Below, one piece after another: positions 49,878 through 61,001 of a stretch of DNA of 64,000 bases; the stretch's first letter is position 1, and each line of letters begins with the position of its first letter. This DNA comes from Eleginops maclovinus (lineage: Eukaryota; Chordata; Actinopteri; Perciformes; Eleginopidae). The stretch covers positions 33,164,358-33,228,357 of the forward strand of contig NC_086352.1 in NCBI RefSeq assembly GCF_036324505.1, read 5' to 3'. The notes beneath the pieces are model-generated. The model saw only the letters and a list, made by a program, of their open reading frames with translations. It searched no databases and was not told where the DNA came from. A program made the translations under genes and the position numbers.

Positions 49878-50471
49878 GACATGTTGTGCTAAAGGAAATT
49901 ATAAAGTAGTTGGTAATTAAATGATTGGTCAATCTCCATTTTGTGCAATCAACATTCCTCATCAGCAAAATCAGACAAATATAAACCCTGAATCTAACTA
50001 GAGCTTTCGTTCATAGAAAAGAATGTGCGGCCGGTAACCACGTTCATGGTAAGAAGGTCTTCTAGCCGTCCCTGAACAATAACTATCTCATGGTAGCTTG
50101 TGCTCGGTCAGAGACTTGCATTGACAATGGGCCCAAGCTGCTCCTCCTTAAGGGAGATTACAGCACCCCAAGGCCGAAAGACCAATGCCTTGGGAACGCA
50201 GACAGAGGAAGGAGAAAATTAGGAGTTATGTCATAGTTGAACTACCGCAAGCCAAAAATTCCCTAAAACCAGCCAGTCTTTTTGCAAAAAAAGGGTTACC
50301 CAAACGATCTAGTTTTTTGCCAAGTTACTTTCAATACATGGAAAGGGTGTGTTTTGTTGGTGAACGGCTTGATAGTGTGCGACCCCAACGTGAATCTAAA
50401 GGTGTTATAAATGCACCATGTGTGTTGTCATTGCTGTAAAAGGTTGCTTACAGTCTGGTAGTTCTCTCAGT

Positions 50472-50615
50472 ATTCTTGTGCAGAGGCAATATCATAGTCC
50501 ATGAAGTTTTACTGAGACGTGATTGTTGCTGGTTGAAAACTTAACCCAATACCCCGCCGGGATGACTTGAAATATAGTCAGCCCTGGCAATTTTTGTTAG
50601 TCTCTCAGGGGACTT
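50472..50615 (+). ncRNA. U4 snRNA-like copy 8
   Basis: TTTT loop and GGGGACTT, short spacer follows. The flank before the start is GTTCTCTCAGT, altered from TTTCCCTCAGT. Confidence 0.85.
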
Positions 50616-50989
50616 GACTTGCTTGTTATAAAGGAAATTTTGAAGTAGTTGTTCATTTAATTTGGTTAATCCCATGTTTTGGAAGCAGAGGCCTACTTGT
50701 CAGCATTTAGGTTTTCCCAGGTACTTTGAACCAATTTGTTACCCTCTGGAATCCTTGGATAAATGTGTCATCCTTTGTTAAATGTGCCACCCGGTCATTT
50801 CACAAAAAAGGGTTATCCAAAAATTCTACTTTTTCGCCAAGTAATGTTCAATACATGGAAAGGGTGTGTTTTGTTGGTGAACGGCTTGATAGTGTGCGAC
50901 CTCAACGTGAATGTAAAGGTGTTATAAATGCACCATGTGTGTTGTCATTGTTTTAAAAGGTTGCTGACAGTCTGGTAGTTTCCCTCAGT

Positions 50990-51133
50990 ATTCTTGTGCA
51001 GAGGCAATATCATAGTCCATGAAGTTCTACTGAGACGTGATTGTTGCTGGTTGAAAACTTAACCCAATACCCTGCCGGGATGACTTGAAATATAGTCAGC
51101 CCTGGCAATTTTTGTTAGTCTCTCAGGAGACTT
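50990..51133 (+). ncRNA. U4 snRNA-like copy 9
   Basis: ACCCTGCC variant as in copy 3. The long spacer after it is the most diverged in the array. Confidence 0.85.
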
Positions 51134-51727
51134 GACATGTTGTGCTAAAGGAAATTTTTGAATTAGTTTTTCATTAAATGATTGGTCAATCTCCATTTTG
51201 TGCAAACAACATTCCTCATCAGCAAAATCAGACAAATATAAACCCTGAATCTAACTAGAGCTTTCGTCATAGAAAGAATGTGCGGCCGGTAACCACGTTC
51301 ACGGTAAGAAGGTCTTCTAGCCGTCCCTGAACAATAACTATCTCATGGTAGCTTGTGCTCGGTCAGAGACTTGCATCGACAATGCGCCCAAGCTGCTCCT
51401 CCTTAAGGGAGATTACAGCACCCCAAGGCCAAAAGACCAATGCCTTGGGAACGCAGACAGAGGAAGGAGAGAATGAGGAGTTCTGTCATCGTTGAACTAC
51501 AGTAAGCCAAAAATTCCCTATCACCAGCCAGTCATTTTGCAAAAAAAGGGTTACCCAAAAGATCTAGTTTTTTGCCAAGTTACTTTCAATACATGGAAAG
51601 GGTGTGTTTTGTTGGTGAACGGCTTGATAGTGTGCGACCTCATCGTGAATGTAAAGGTGTTATAAATGCACCATGTGTGTTGTCATTGCTGTAAAAGGTT
51701 GCTTACAGTCTGGTAGTTTCCCTCAGT

Positions 51728-51871
51728 ATTCTTGTGCAGAGGCAATATCATAGTCCATGAAGTTTTACTGAGACGTGATTGTTGCTGGTTGAAAACTTAA
51801 CCCAATACCCCGCCGGGATGACTTGAAATATAGTCAGCCCTGGCAATTTTTGTTAGTCTCTCAGGAGACTT
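51728..51871 (+). ncRNA. U4 snRNA-like copy 10
   Basis: TTTT loop with GGAGACTT hairpin, another mixed type; last complete gene. Confidence 0.85.
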
Positions 51872-52193
51872 GACATGTTGTGCTAAAGGAAATTTTAAAG
51901 TAGTTGGTAATTAAATGATTGGTCAATCTCCATTTTGTGCAATCAACATTCCTCATCAGCGAAATCAGACAAATATAAACCCTGAATCTAACTAGAGCTT
52001 TCGTTCATAGAAAGGAATGTGCGGCCGGTAACCACGTTCATGGTAAGAAGGTCTTCTAGCCGTCCCTGAACAATAACTATCTCATGGTAGCTTGTGCTCG
52101 GTCAAAGACTTGCATCAACAATGCACCCAAGCTGCTCCTCCTTAAGGGAGATTACAGCACCCCAAGGCCGAAAGACCAATGCCTTGGGAACGC

Positions 52194-52250
52194 AGGGATG
52201 ACTTGAAATATTGTCAGCCCTGGCAATCTTTGTTAGTCTCTCATGAGACA
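52194..52250 (+). pseudogene. U4 3'-half fragment at the array end
   Basis: GGGATGACTTGAAATATTGT through a degenerate Sm site (GGCAATCTTTG). It is joined directly to spacer sequence at CGCAG, so the array ends by a deletion. The following 115 bp to 52365 resemble damaged spacer. Confidence 0.8.
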
Positions 52251-52365
52251 TGACTTGTTGTGCTAAAGGACATTTTGAAGTAGTTGTTCATTGAATGATT
52301 GGTTAATTTCCATTTTTGTGGTATCGAAGTCCTCCTAGTCAACATTTAGGTTTACCAGGTACTTT

Positions 52366-52787
52366 TGTTGCGACAATGTTCATTGTTTGAAGACCAAGAG
52401 TAGGTCCAAAGTATGCCAGGAAACTTCTAGTTTTAATCAAATAGTATTTATTAATGCAATAGTGTAGTAGATTTTCAAGGGAACACAGCTGTGGCCCCTA
52501 AATCCAATTCACTGGTCCCCAGTCCACACGAAGCAGTTATCGATCTACAGTTGCATGGAAAAAAGAGACCGCTCCTGTCTCAAACATCATGTTTTATATT
52601 CCTCCTCATACGTGGCATTCTTCAGCTGGCTACCATCAGAGGGGCGTGTCCATGACTGTTGTAACTTCTCAAATTACCTTCGTTCACGTAATTTATCCAG
52701 CATTCAAAAGTAATTTAAAAACACATCAATAATAATAATATAATGTTCTTGAGTGACAGTTGAAAATGATGTGCTTAGTATGTAACA
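52366..52787 (-). repeat. 3' LTR of the endogenous retrovirus
   Basis: 422 bp, TGTTGCGACA at its left end and TATGTAACA at its right end on the plus strand (TG...CA). A purine-rich GGCAGAGAAG precedes it on the minus strand. No 5' LTR was found at the right end. Confidence 0.75.
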
Positions 52788-52809
52788 CTTCTCTGCCAAC
52801 TCAGTGCTC

Positions 52810-53503
52810 AAGGTGGTAAGTCCCCGGGGGTCTGGTTACGGATCCATCTGGGGAGGTGTTATTAGAGATGAAAGTACAGCACAAAGTTTCAAAAATGTGC
52901 TTACACCCCCTTTTTCAGCTAAAATCATATCTAGAGCCATTCTGTTTTGCCAGGCCATCAAAGTGGTTTTATCTACCTGTTCATGTAGCCCTCTTACTGC
53001 GTCTCTGGTGTAGTTTATGAATCGTTGTTGATTATAATAAATATAATTTACCCAATCAACATTGTCATTGACTGTAGACCAGACGAATATTGATTCAAAC
53101 TGTGCTTTGACCGGATTCCTTGCTTTGAACTCATCCGGAACTCCCAGAGGGACTCCGATGCTGTCAATATACTGTGGGGTTGAAACTCCCTCCTGGGACT
53201 GACCTTTTATTTCTGTTGACTTTTGGGTCTGTCAAGAAGGGAAGGTCTCAGAAATAAAGGTTGAACGTTATTAGTATGATTGGCCCTTTCTATTAGTGCA
53301 CAAATGTCTTCATGTTGCTGAACTTCCCACCAAATCAAAAGGAAGCCTATGAGTGTACATAACAGTGCTATTATGACCCTATTCCCTGGGGAGCCCCATA
53401 AATGTTTCAGTTTTGTTAGTGATTGGTAACCTATCCCAATCATAATTATATAAGGAATGGGATTAGTATGATGAGTGGAAAACAGTGTAAATATGATAAA
53501 CAA
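52810..53503 (-). pseudogene. Retroviral env fragment (transmembrane subunit)
   Basis: Minus-strand frames contain a hydrophobic segment (about 53300-53350) and, downstream in another frame, a QNRMALD motif followed by an altered cysteine region. These are characteristic of the conserved disulfide-loop area of gamma-type transmembrane proteins. A frameshift separates the two parts and the sequence ends at stops near 52830. It is an inactive relic. Confidence 0.65.
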
Positions 53504-53674
53504 TTAGTTTGGTAGACTTTTTCTATTTTATCTTACAGACCCAAAGGTTGAAATATTCTAATTATTCAGATATAAAAGATGAGTTTTCCCTTAAATGAAC
53601 ACTTTACAAATTATAAAGACAATTTGTCTTATGGTGCTGTTTGTATTTCAGTATTTCATCTCTTTTTCTTTCAA

Positions 53675-54030
53675 TTATTCCTTACTTTTTTGTTCCAGCT
53701 CTGCCAAATCAGTTCCAACTTCCAAGATATTTCTGGAAGGTGCCAGTGTGGGGAGACAATGTGTGACGTGGTGCCAATTCGCTCCTGTTTTACCTTTGAC
53801 CCGGAACACGTGTGAAGTTCGTTCAACAACCACCCACGGTCCGGTCCATCTAGGTTCAGACCACTTCCTTTTGTGGACTTTAACCTTCACCCAGTCACCT
53901 GGTCCGACAGGAGTCCTCTGGTAGTTTGTCTGGAATCTCCTTACGTCTTTGAACCTGTGTAGACAAAACTCGGATAATATCAGTCAGAGCCCTGACATAT
54001 TCATCCACCTCTATCTGCCTAATGTCTAAC
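53675..54030 (-). pseudogene. Retroviral integrase C-terminal fragment
   Basis: The frame 53890-53675 has KVKVHKRKWSEPRWTGPWVV and HHVTHCLP, the SH3-like C-terminal DNA-binding domain of integrase. Just upstream, VDEYVRALTDIIRVLS (53895-54030) is the preceding helix in another frame. The catalytic core is absent. Confidence 0.75.
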
Positions 54031-54475
54031 GCCGTGGCTACACTGGACGTGTAACTGAAGCGCAGCGCATGTTGAGCGCACGCTGCAACAATAGATTCCA
54101 TTTTAATCAATGAAAGTGGCTACAACACACGTGGGAGCAGCGCGCAAGTGCTCTGCAAGCGCCGTGCAGATTTGCTAAAATATATAAATATAAATAGTCT
54201 TCTGTTTATATTTTGCGCGGGGTGTGTGCGACCCTTTTTACAGAGAAATTGGTCATCCATATGTCTGTATGTTTTTTTAAAATTCAACTACAGGTATACA
54301 GGAAATGAATAAATGTTTCCTTTCACCGGAGACTCTGATAGACAAGTTGCCATGGAGATATCTGTTGTCGTCAAAATTAATTTACCAAATTATTCAGCCT
54401 ACAGATAAGATAACGACAGACGATTGATGGATGAAACACAAACTCGGTGTTGCAGTTTCACAACTTTGCAGGTGC
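54030..54475. mobile_element. Probable non-autonomous DNA transposon inside the retrovirus
   Basis: The stretch starting GCCGTGGCTACACTGGACGT separates retroviral integrase and RNase H pieces and has no coding capacity. The start resembles ends of fish miniature DNA transposons. The right boundary near 54475 and the target duplication were not resolved. Confidence 0.45.
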
Positions 54476-55200
54476 CACTAGGCGGCCATCATGTACCCGC
54501 CATCGGCCATTTACTTTTGAAGCACCTTTCCGCAGCCACTGGTTTTGCTCATAGACTCTGGCATATTCCTGCATGTCTTTTAAGTGTTCATTGGTTAACT
54601 GTGCCGGAGTGTCGCCGTTCGTACATATAATTTGCTTAATGTACCCTCCTGCTTCTTTCGCTGCCTTGTCTGCTGCATCATTTCCTCTAGCCACTGCATT
54701 ATCCAACGTCTGGTGACCTTTTCATTTCATAACTGCTACTTGTGATGGCAACAGTACAGCTTTTAGCAAAACTTTCAGAGGTTCAGCATGTTTTACTGGT
54801 ATTTTGGCAGATGTTAGGAATCCTCTTCTGATCCAGTGTGGTCCATCTATGTGCACTGCTCCATGGGCGTATGCTGAATCTGTGTAGATGTTAACTCTCT
54901 TTCCTTCTGCATGTTCCAGAGCTGTACTGAGTGCCACTACATCTGTCAGTTGAGCCGAAGCTGGTTGAGGGATGAAATGAGGCCACATTTCCATTAGCAC
55001 CCTTATAGCAACATCCGTCAATAGACAGTATCATGTCTGGTTGAGCCAGTGGATCTGCTTACAGGTCTGGTCTTATTTTCAGATCCTTTTGGGATATGAA
55101 CTCACAGTCATGGGGTGTGTGTTCATCAGTGTTCATTCCTTTGGCCACATTTGCTAGACCTACTTCATAGGTTGTGTGTGGCTTTAACAAAGTACTTTCA
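54458..55200 (-). pseudogene. Retroviral RNase H fragment of pol
   Basis: The frame 55021-54722 contains the catalytic-site motif NIYTDSAYAHGAVHIDGPHW. The frame 54706-54458 contains ARGNDAADKAAKEA, the last active-site segment. A stop or shift near 54720 splits them. Upstream (55200-55050) TPHDCEFI and RPDL match the RT-RNase H connection. Confidence 0.8.
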
Positions 55201-55456
55201 ATTAAGATTTTTCTGGCTGGGGAAAATAAGAATTAAGAATTAATGAATGCCACTACTCCATGTATGGTGTTCACTTTTAGTTGGTGGCACATAATACAGT
55301 TTTCTGAATAGCTTTTGCAAGTGCAGCTAGATGTCTCACACATCCAGTCTGTGCTAATTCTACATTAGCTTTGAGCTGTGGTACATCAGGACTTGCCTCT
55401 CTCCCCCTTTTTTCTGAAACAGGACTTCGTTCACTATTCCTCCTGATTCAGAAACA

Positions 55457-55735
55457 TCAAGCTCTCAGATCTCCCAGACACAGGTGGTCGTGGGCGGTGC
55501 ATTTTTCTAATGCATCAACCCACTTCTGGCCTCCCTGGGAAATAGCTGGTAGTTTTGTCACTAATGCTTCCATATCTCTGTGATTCCATGGTTGGTAAAC
55601 CTTTCCTCCTCCTTGCCAAATCGTCATTAATGCAGCCTGCATCTTTGATTTGTATTTCTGCTTTCTGGTTCTTTCGCTAACAGATATACTATTTCTTATC
55701 TTCATTTTCCCGCAAACTACAACAATATAATGCAT
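55457..55735 (-). pseudogene. Retroviral gag fragment
   Basis: The minus-strand frame includes WQGGGKVYQPWNHRDMEALV followed by LPAISQGGQKWVDALE, similar to the capsid start of fish gammaretrovirus-like gag as I recall it. It passes without pol protease/RT into the RNase H region, so several kb are deleted. Confidence 0.6.
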
Positions 55736-55859
55736 AATTTGTTCTTCTTCTTCTGGTGAATGCTGGGAGATTTCGGAGTGTGAATAAAAGCAGAATCAAC
55801 AGGAAAAACGTGCTGTTACAAAAAGCAGCAAAGTAGGGAGCGAGGGAAAGAAAGGAAGA

Positions 55860-56141
55860 GAGCAACGGCAGACAGATGAGAGTGGAGATGAGTGTGTGTC
55901 GGACGGCAGTGACGTGATAGGGTTCAGTGACAGTCAAAAGGAAAAAATGATTAAAAGATTAAAAAACGTTCTACTCCAGACAAAGAACCAGCATGGGGTA
56001 GTTGTAGAGGAGTATTTCCCTGATTTGGTCGTTTTTTGTTCCTCTGCCAAATTCCATCTTAGCCAAAAAGAGGAGTCTGTATTCACGGAACAAAAAGTTT
56101 GGAGACTAAGAAAACGTAAGGAAACAAATGAGCAGCAATGA
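55860..56141 (+). pseudogene. LINE 2 ORF1 C-terminal part
   Basis: The frame 55896-56141 (SDSQKEKMIKRLKNVLLQTK, VVVEEYFPDLVVFCSSAK and TEQKVWRLRKRKETNEQQ) resembles the C-terminal end of Tx1/L1-type ORF1 proteins, which bind RNA. The start lies further upstream and is not recognisable. Its TGA overlaps the ATG of ORF2 in the four bases ATGA (56138-56141). Confidence 0.6.
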
Positions 56142-58201
56142 GGTTAATACCCCTTATGTGTGTTTTAATTAACTTATTTGTTTTTATTATGGTATGCACT
56201 ACCGCACTCACAATGGACACTTTTAGAGTGGGAAGCCTGAATGTTAATGGAGCCAGAGAGCTAAGACAGAGAGCCTTAATTTATCAAACAGCAAGAATAA
56301 AACATGCCGACGTGCTTTTTTTTACAGGAGACGCACAGCGACGTTGTTAATGAGAATGACTGTAAAACAGAGTGGGAGGGGGAAGTCATTTTAAGCCACA
56401 GCACCTCTCTCAGTGGAGGGGTGGGCTTCCTTCTCTCCAAGTCTTTTAATCCTGTCTCACTGGATGTCGAGCATTTTATCAAGGGGAGGTTGCTTTTAAT
56501 AAAAGCACGGTTTGACCTTTTTACGGCTGTTTTTATAAATGTGTATGCTCCAACAAACGGTGCAGAGAGGAAGCTGTTTTTACAAAAAGTGAATGATGTT
56601 TTAAACGGCTGTGCCACGGAGGATTTTTTATTCTTGGGTGGGGATTTTAATTGTACGGAGAATGCATCTTTAGATCGCAACCATGCAGAGCCGCATCCAG
56701 CATCCCAGCATGCTCTGAGGCAGCTGGTCCACTCCCACGGCCTGGTGGATGCATGGAGAAGGATGCACACAGACGAAAGGCAGTACACCTGGTCCCACAT
56801 CCGAGAGAATAGGATTTCATCAGCCAGACTAGATCGCATTTATTGCTTTAAGCATCATTTTAATACTTTAAAAATGTGCAGTATACTCCCTGCTGGTTTT
56901 ACAGATCACTCTTTGCTTCTATGTAATGTTTTTATTAGAAATGTTTTACTGAGAAGTCCTTATTGGCATTTTAATTCGGTTTTAACATTTGATAAACATT
57001 TTAAAGAGGCCCTTACTTATTTCTGGAGTGTTTTTAGACAGAGGAAGGGAGAGTTTAGCAGTCTTAGTCTTACCATGGTCCCACCACTGCCTGAGATAAG
57101 AATGCTCTGTCAACAGCACACCCTCAATGTCACACAGGACAACATCAGATCTATGAAAGACCTGGAGAGTGATATAGTGGAACTAGAAACAATAAGCGAG
57201 TCCACAGGAGATCGAGGATATATTGACATCCTCAAAGAGAAAAAGATGGCTCTAGCCAGCCTGCTGGACGTTAAAGTTCAGGGGGCACTGGTCAGGTCCC
57301 GGTTTCTAAGCATAAATGAGATGGATGCTCCCACTAGTTTCTTCTTCGGCCCGGGTAAAAATAATGGACAGAGGCGGGTAATCCACTCACTGCTGTCAGA
57401 CACAGGGCAGGAATTAACAGAGCCAAGCCAGATCAGGAGGCGAGCTGTGAGTTTTTATTCCACCCTCCACACGAGTGAGTATAATGAGGACGAAACGCTC
57501 TCAGAGGAGTTTTGTGCAGAACTACCTCAGGTCTCTGAAGAGGCCAACTCACAGCTCGCAAGGCCGTTGACGACGCAGGAGTTGCAGGCCGCACTGCAAG
57601 GCATGCAGGGACGGCGGGCTCCTGGCATCGACGGCCTCTCGGTAGAGTTTTTTAAAGCTTATTGGGACATCTTGTCTCATGACCTTTTAGACGTTTTTAA
57701 TGAGAGTCTGGCCTCGGCTCTATGCCAATGTCCTGCAGCAGAGCGGTGATCACGCTGCTGCCAAAAAAAGGGAACCTGCAGGACATCAAAAACTGGCGCC
57801 CTGTGTCTTTGCTGTGCGTGGATTACAATCTTCTGTCCAAGGCTTTGGCCACCAGGCTGGGGAGAGCAGGTCATCCATCCGGACCAGACCTACTGTGTGC
57901 CCGGCAGGTCCTTGGTGGACAATGTTCACCTGATTCGAGATGTTTTGGAGGTCTCCAGCTCATTGGGCATTAATACTGGTCTGATTTCTCTAGATCAGGA
58001 AAAGGCTTTTGACCGCGTTGAGCACAGCTTCCTCTGGAAAGTAATGGAGAAGTTTGGGTTCAGCGCTTGTTTCATAGCTAAAATCAACGTGTTGTACAAT
58101 AAGATTGAGAGTGTGCTGAAGTTCAACGGTGGGCTGTGTGCTCCTTTTAGAGTGTGTAGAGGGGTCTGGCAGGGTGGTGCTCTGTCTGGGATGCTCTATG
58201 C
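56138..58201 (+). pseudogene. LINE 2 ORF2: AP endonuclease and partial reverse transcriptase
   Basis: ORF2 starts MRLIPLMCVL; the endonuclease begins FRVGSLNVNGARELRQRA (catalytic Asn). A run of eight Ts near 56320 shifts the frame in DVLFLQETHSD, after which 56304-57749 is open. Motifs seen are FINVYAPTNG, FLGGDFNCTENASLDR, TWSHIRENRISSARLDRIY, and TDHSLLLC (SDH equivalent). The RT N-terminus follows (RRAPGIDGLSVEFFKAYWDI). Further frame changes occur near 57715 and 57865. LLPKKGNLQDIKNWRPVSLL and LISLDQEKAFDRVEH (motif A) are present, but the YADD box is lost at the hAT junction. Confidence 0.85.
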
Positions 58202-59690
58202 CAGGGGTGCCCAACCAGTCGATCGCGGTCTACCAGTCGATCGAGAGAAAATGTTGTGTGTAGGCCTATCCTTCTACTGTTGTGTTAAATAGGCCTACAT
58301 TAAAACTTCCAACTTAAAACTTCTTAAATAGGCACAATGAACTGCTGATCGCGTGAAGCAGTGTGTAGATTTGTACAGCTGTAGTAAGGTAGATCAGGTA
58401 TAATCACAGAAAAAATCTCACGCGCTTCTTTCTATCTGCGCGCGCATGGTATGGTTGCTAGGTTCTAACTAAGGACTCGGAAGGGCGCGAGAAGCTTGAC
58501 TAGAGCGAGTGGATACTACCATGGCAGCAGAAGCTAAAACATCTAAAACTTATCATTTTCATTCAGAGTGGGAGGAGGATTATTTGTTCGTGTATTCGAA
58601 TGCCAAGTCCATCTGTCTTATCTGCAATGCAAATGTGGCTTTACCAAAGAAAGGGACTTTGGAGCGGCATTTCAAGACGGTCCACAAGAGCTACGATACA
58701 AACTTCCCAGCTAAATCACCACTGCGCGCCCGAAAAGTCAAGGAATTGAAAAGTCAGCTAGCAGCACAACAGTCCATTTTTACCAGGCCCAATACCACGA
58801 GTAAGGCTGCAACCATAGCTTCTTATCGTGTCTGTCGTGTTCTTGCAAAAGGAAAGAAATCTTTCAAGGATGGTGAGATTGTGAAAGAAGCGTTCATGGA
58901 AGCCGCTGATGCGCTTTTTGCCGATTTTAAAAATGGAAAGGAGATTGTGTCTGCTATTCAGGATGTGCAGCTATCAAGAAATTCTGTTACACGGCGATGC
59001 GAGGGAATGGTGGAGGATGTTGAACAGCAATTGAGGAATGATGTTGAAACATGTGAGTGTTTTTCTCTGCAAGTCGATGAATCCACTGATGCTGTGGATG
59101 TGGCTCAGCTATGTGTGTTCATTACAATGGTTTTCGACAATATGAGTGTAAAAGTAGAGCTGCTGACCATTTTGCCTTTGAAAGGGCACACAAGAGGCAC
59201 AGATATTTTTCAGGTTTTTCTGGAATTTGTTAGTAAGAGCAAGTTGCCCCTCTTCAAACTCATCTCCATTACAACCGATGGGGCTCCAGCAATGATTGGA
59301 CGTACTGCTGGGTTCATTGGATTGTGCAAACAGTCTGAATCTGTCCCGGATTTCCTGAATTACCATTGTATAATTCACCAGCAAGGGTTGTGCGGGAAGA
59401 TTTTAAATATGAAAGACGTGATGGATGTGGCTAACAAGATTGCCCGTTCTGTTCGGGCCAGGAGTCTGCAGAGGCGATTATTCCGTGCGCAACTGGAGGA
59501 GACCGGTGCAGAACACACAGATCTGCTGCTGCACACAGACGTAAGGTGGCTCAGCAGAGGTACATTTCTGGAACGGTTTTCTGAATTGTTGCCCGAAATT
59601 AAAGACTTTCTGAAACGTTCAAACCATGCTGAATATGCACAGCTAGAAGACAGTCAGTGGCTCTTGGATTCAGCCTTTCTTACTAATCTG
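58202..59690 (+). mobile_element. hAT-Charlie-type transposon 1, 3' truncated
   Basis: Starts with the terminal repeat CAGGGGTGCCCAACCAGTCG at 58202, immediately after LINE RT codons, so it inserted into that LINE. Subterminal CGATCGCGGTC...CAGTCGATCG repeats follow. The coding region begins at 58521 or 58509. The right half is lost: at about 59690 the sequence changes to that preceding BEL gag. Confidence 0.85.
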
Positions 59691-59729
59691 ACTGACTTGG
59701 ATTTTGGAACTGGATGTCATGGATGTTGA
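58509..59729 (+). pseudogene. hAT transposase-like protein with BED-type finger (C-terminus lost)
   Basis: 406 codons. It has an N-terminal zinc finger C-x2-C...H-x4-H (CLICNANVALPKKGTLERHF), then the segment LRARKVKELKSQLAAQQSIF, typical of the SPIN/ZBED5/GTF2IRD2-related hAT group. The start of the RNase H-like core is FSLQVDESTDAVDVAQLCVF (first catalytic Asp), with ITTDGAPAMIGRTAGFIGLC (second Asp), NYHCIIHQQGLCGK and LLLHTDVRWLSRG. The frame is uninterrupted from the start. It is truncated after FLTNLTD (about residue 396), so the catalytic Glu and C-terminal dimerisation domain are missing; the last ten residues are unrelated. Relatives have been domesticated in vertebrates, but this copy looks like a plain transposon. 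Confidence 0.85.
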
Positions 59730-59861
59730 TGGGATGGAAAAAGTAAATGAAATTGATGGAATGAAATGTTAATTGGAAACTGGAGGAACTAATTACCACC
59801 CGTGAATGACTGATATTGTTCTGCTGCTGATGTCACATGTTGACATATTGACAGTTTGGTA

Positions 59862-61001
59862 ATGGAAGACAACGCTGATGTTGAAAATGTTATTCCTGAG
59901 GAGTGTGCTGCAAAAAGTGATGTTGAAAAAAGAGAGAAAAAATTAACTGCAAAAGGTGTTACACTTCTAATTGAAAAATCTACAAAAGAACCGGAAGTTG
60001 AGCTTAAATCAGGCATCCAACATCAAGCTGCAAATCAATTATCTGTTATCTGTCAAAATAACAACTGATACCTTGTGCAGTGTTGAGAACCTTTTAAATG
60101 AGTTTAATAAGCTGTGTGATGCTGCTGCTGAAACTCATAATACATTGTTGGAAATAGCACTGCCTAAGGAAGAGTATAAAAGGCAACAAACATGGTTTGA
60201 ACAGAAAATTAAAGCAAACGTGAATTTCTTGAATGATGTAAATAAATGGATGAAGGATGCTCAAAAGGGTTGTGAAAAAGAGTCTGAAAAAGAGGATGAG
60301 ATTCAACCCAATGACAGTATTTCAAATGTCTCTTCACCTGGAAAAACTAAGGCCTCATCTAAGTCTAAAACTTCCATCACAAGTTCTGCATGCCTACGAG
60401 CAAAGGCAGCACTAATTCAACGCATGGCTGCTCTGGAAAAGAAACATGCACTGGAAGCTCAAGTGGAAAAACTGCATGCTGAGCAGGAAAGAGTGAAGAG
60501 ACAAAAGGAACAACTGGAAATGGAAACCCACTTAGCTGCTGCTTCTGCTAAAATAGCCATACTGGAAAGCAGTGATGTGGCAAGTGGCTCTGCACCATCT
60601 GATGGAATGAACTCATATTTCAATAAAGCTACAAAATCAAAAACGGAAAAATCACAAAGTCCAAAGCCAGCGCCACCATTACAACAACAACCCTCACACC
60701 TGCGTGATGCACGTCCTAAGGAAAGGAAATATGCACAAACACAACTAACAGAAAATCTCACTTCAGTACAACCAATGCAATTCTTTCAAAGGCCACTGGG
60801 AGGCAATACAACTGTCTTTAATTCACTACAAGACCACAGGTCAAGCAATGTTTGTACCACTCCACAAATGAAAATGGAATTCAGAACATCGGCAACATTA
60901 TGCAGTGACAGACAGAAATCACTGCTCAGTTAGTTCAACAGCAGCACTCGGCATCTCTTCCACCTAGAGCAATACCAATATTTGATGGTGACCCTCTACA
61001 G
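59862..61001 (+). pseudogene. BEL element 3 Gag N-terminal part
   Basis: The first frame (59862-60068, MEDNADVENVIPEECAAKS) shifts near 60060 into the frame ending at 60933 (TLCSVENLLNEFNKLCDA). A long coiled coil follows (60400-60560, AALEKKHALEAQVEKLHAEQ and on), then a Gln/Pro-rich part. A further shift near 60930 leads into SASLPPRAIPIFDGDPLQ, the start of the DUF1759 Gag domain. There the hAT element interrupts it. The remaining codons YGSFIMAFEQGVEG...CLEQYTRGQ lie at 63599-63697. Layout and motifs parallel BEL element 1 (VPVFQGDPLEYRSF). Confidence 0.8.

Larger units (their letters stand above)
45617..52250 (+). repeat. Tandem U4 snRNA array
   Basis: Ten full U4-like genes on the plus strand plus a 3' fragment. 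Start-to-start distances are 739, 518, 739, 518, 738, 738, 738, 518 and 738 bp. A long spacer (about 595 bp) and a short spacer (about 374 bp) differ in sequence just after the U4 3' end. They share the ~170 bp before each gene (GTGTGTTTTGTTGGTGAACG to the start), presumably the promoter region. No protein gene is present; the short frames in the spacers simply repeat with the array. Confidence 0.93.
52366..55735 (-). mobile_element. Endogenous retrovirus remnant (gag, pol and env fragments)
   Basis: Read on the minus strand: gag piece (55735-55457), RNase H (55200-54460), integrase C-terminus (about 54030-53675), env transmembrane piece (53500-52810), then a 3' LTR (52787-52366). Reverse transcriptase, the integrase core and most of gag and env surface are missing. 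A foreign segment (about 54030-54475) lies between RNase H and integrase. Frames are broken by many shifts, so no protein can be made. The layout resembles gamma/epsilon-type fish retroviruses (inference). Confidence 0.8.
55860..58201 (+). mobile_element. Tx1-clade LINE 2, truncated by a hAT insertion
   Basis: Contains the end of ORF1 (to 56141), ORF2 from 56138 with endonuclease and the first part of RT. It is cut at 58201 where a hAT terminal repeat begins. Its sequence differs clearly from the U1-borne LINE. The short stretch 55736-55860 before it holds nothing recognisable. Confidence 0.85.

Noticed and set aside
46737..50956. Repeated ~76-codon frames in the U4 spacers (MNQFVTLWNPW... 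type)
   Set aside because: They recur only because the array repeats. They overlap the presumed U4 promoter region and have no recognisable domain.
45744..51871. U4atac (minor spliceosome) identity for the array
   Set aside because: The centre (CCCAATACCCCGCC) and Sm region match major U4, not U4atac.
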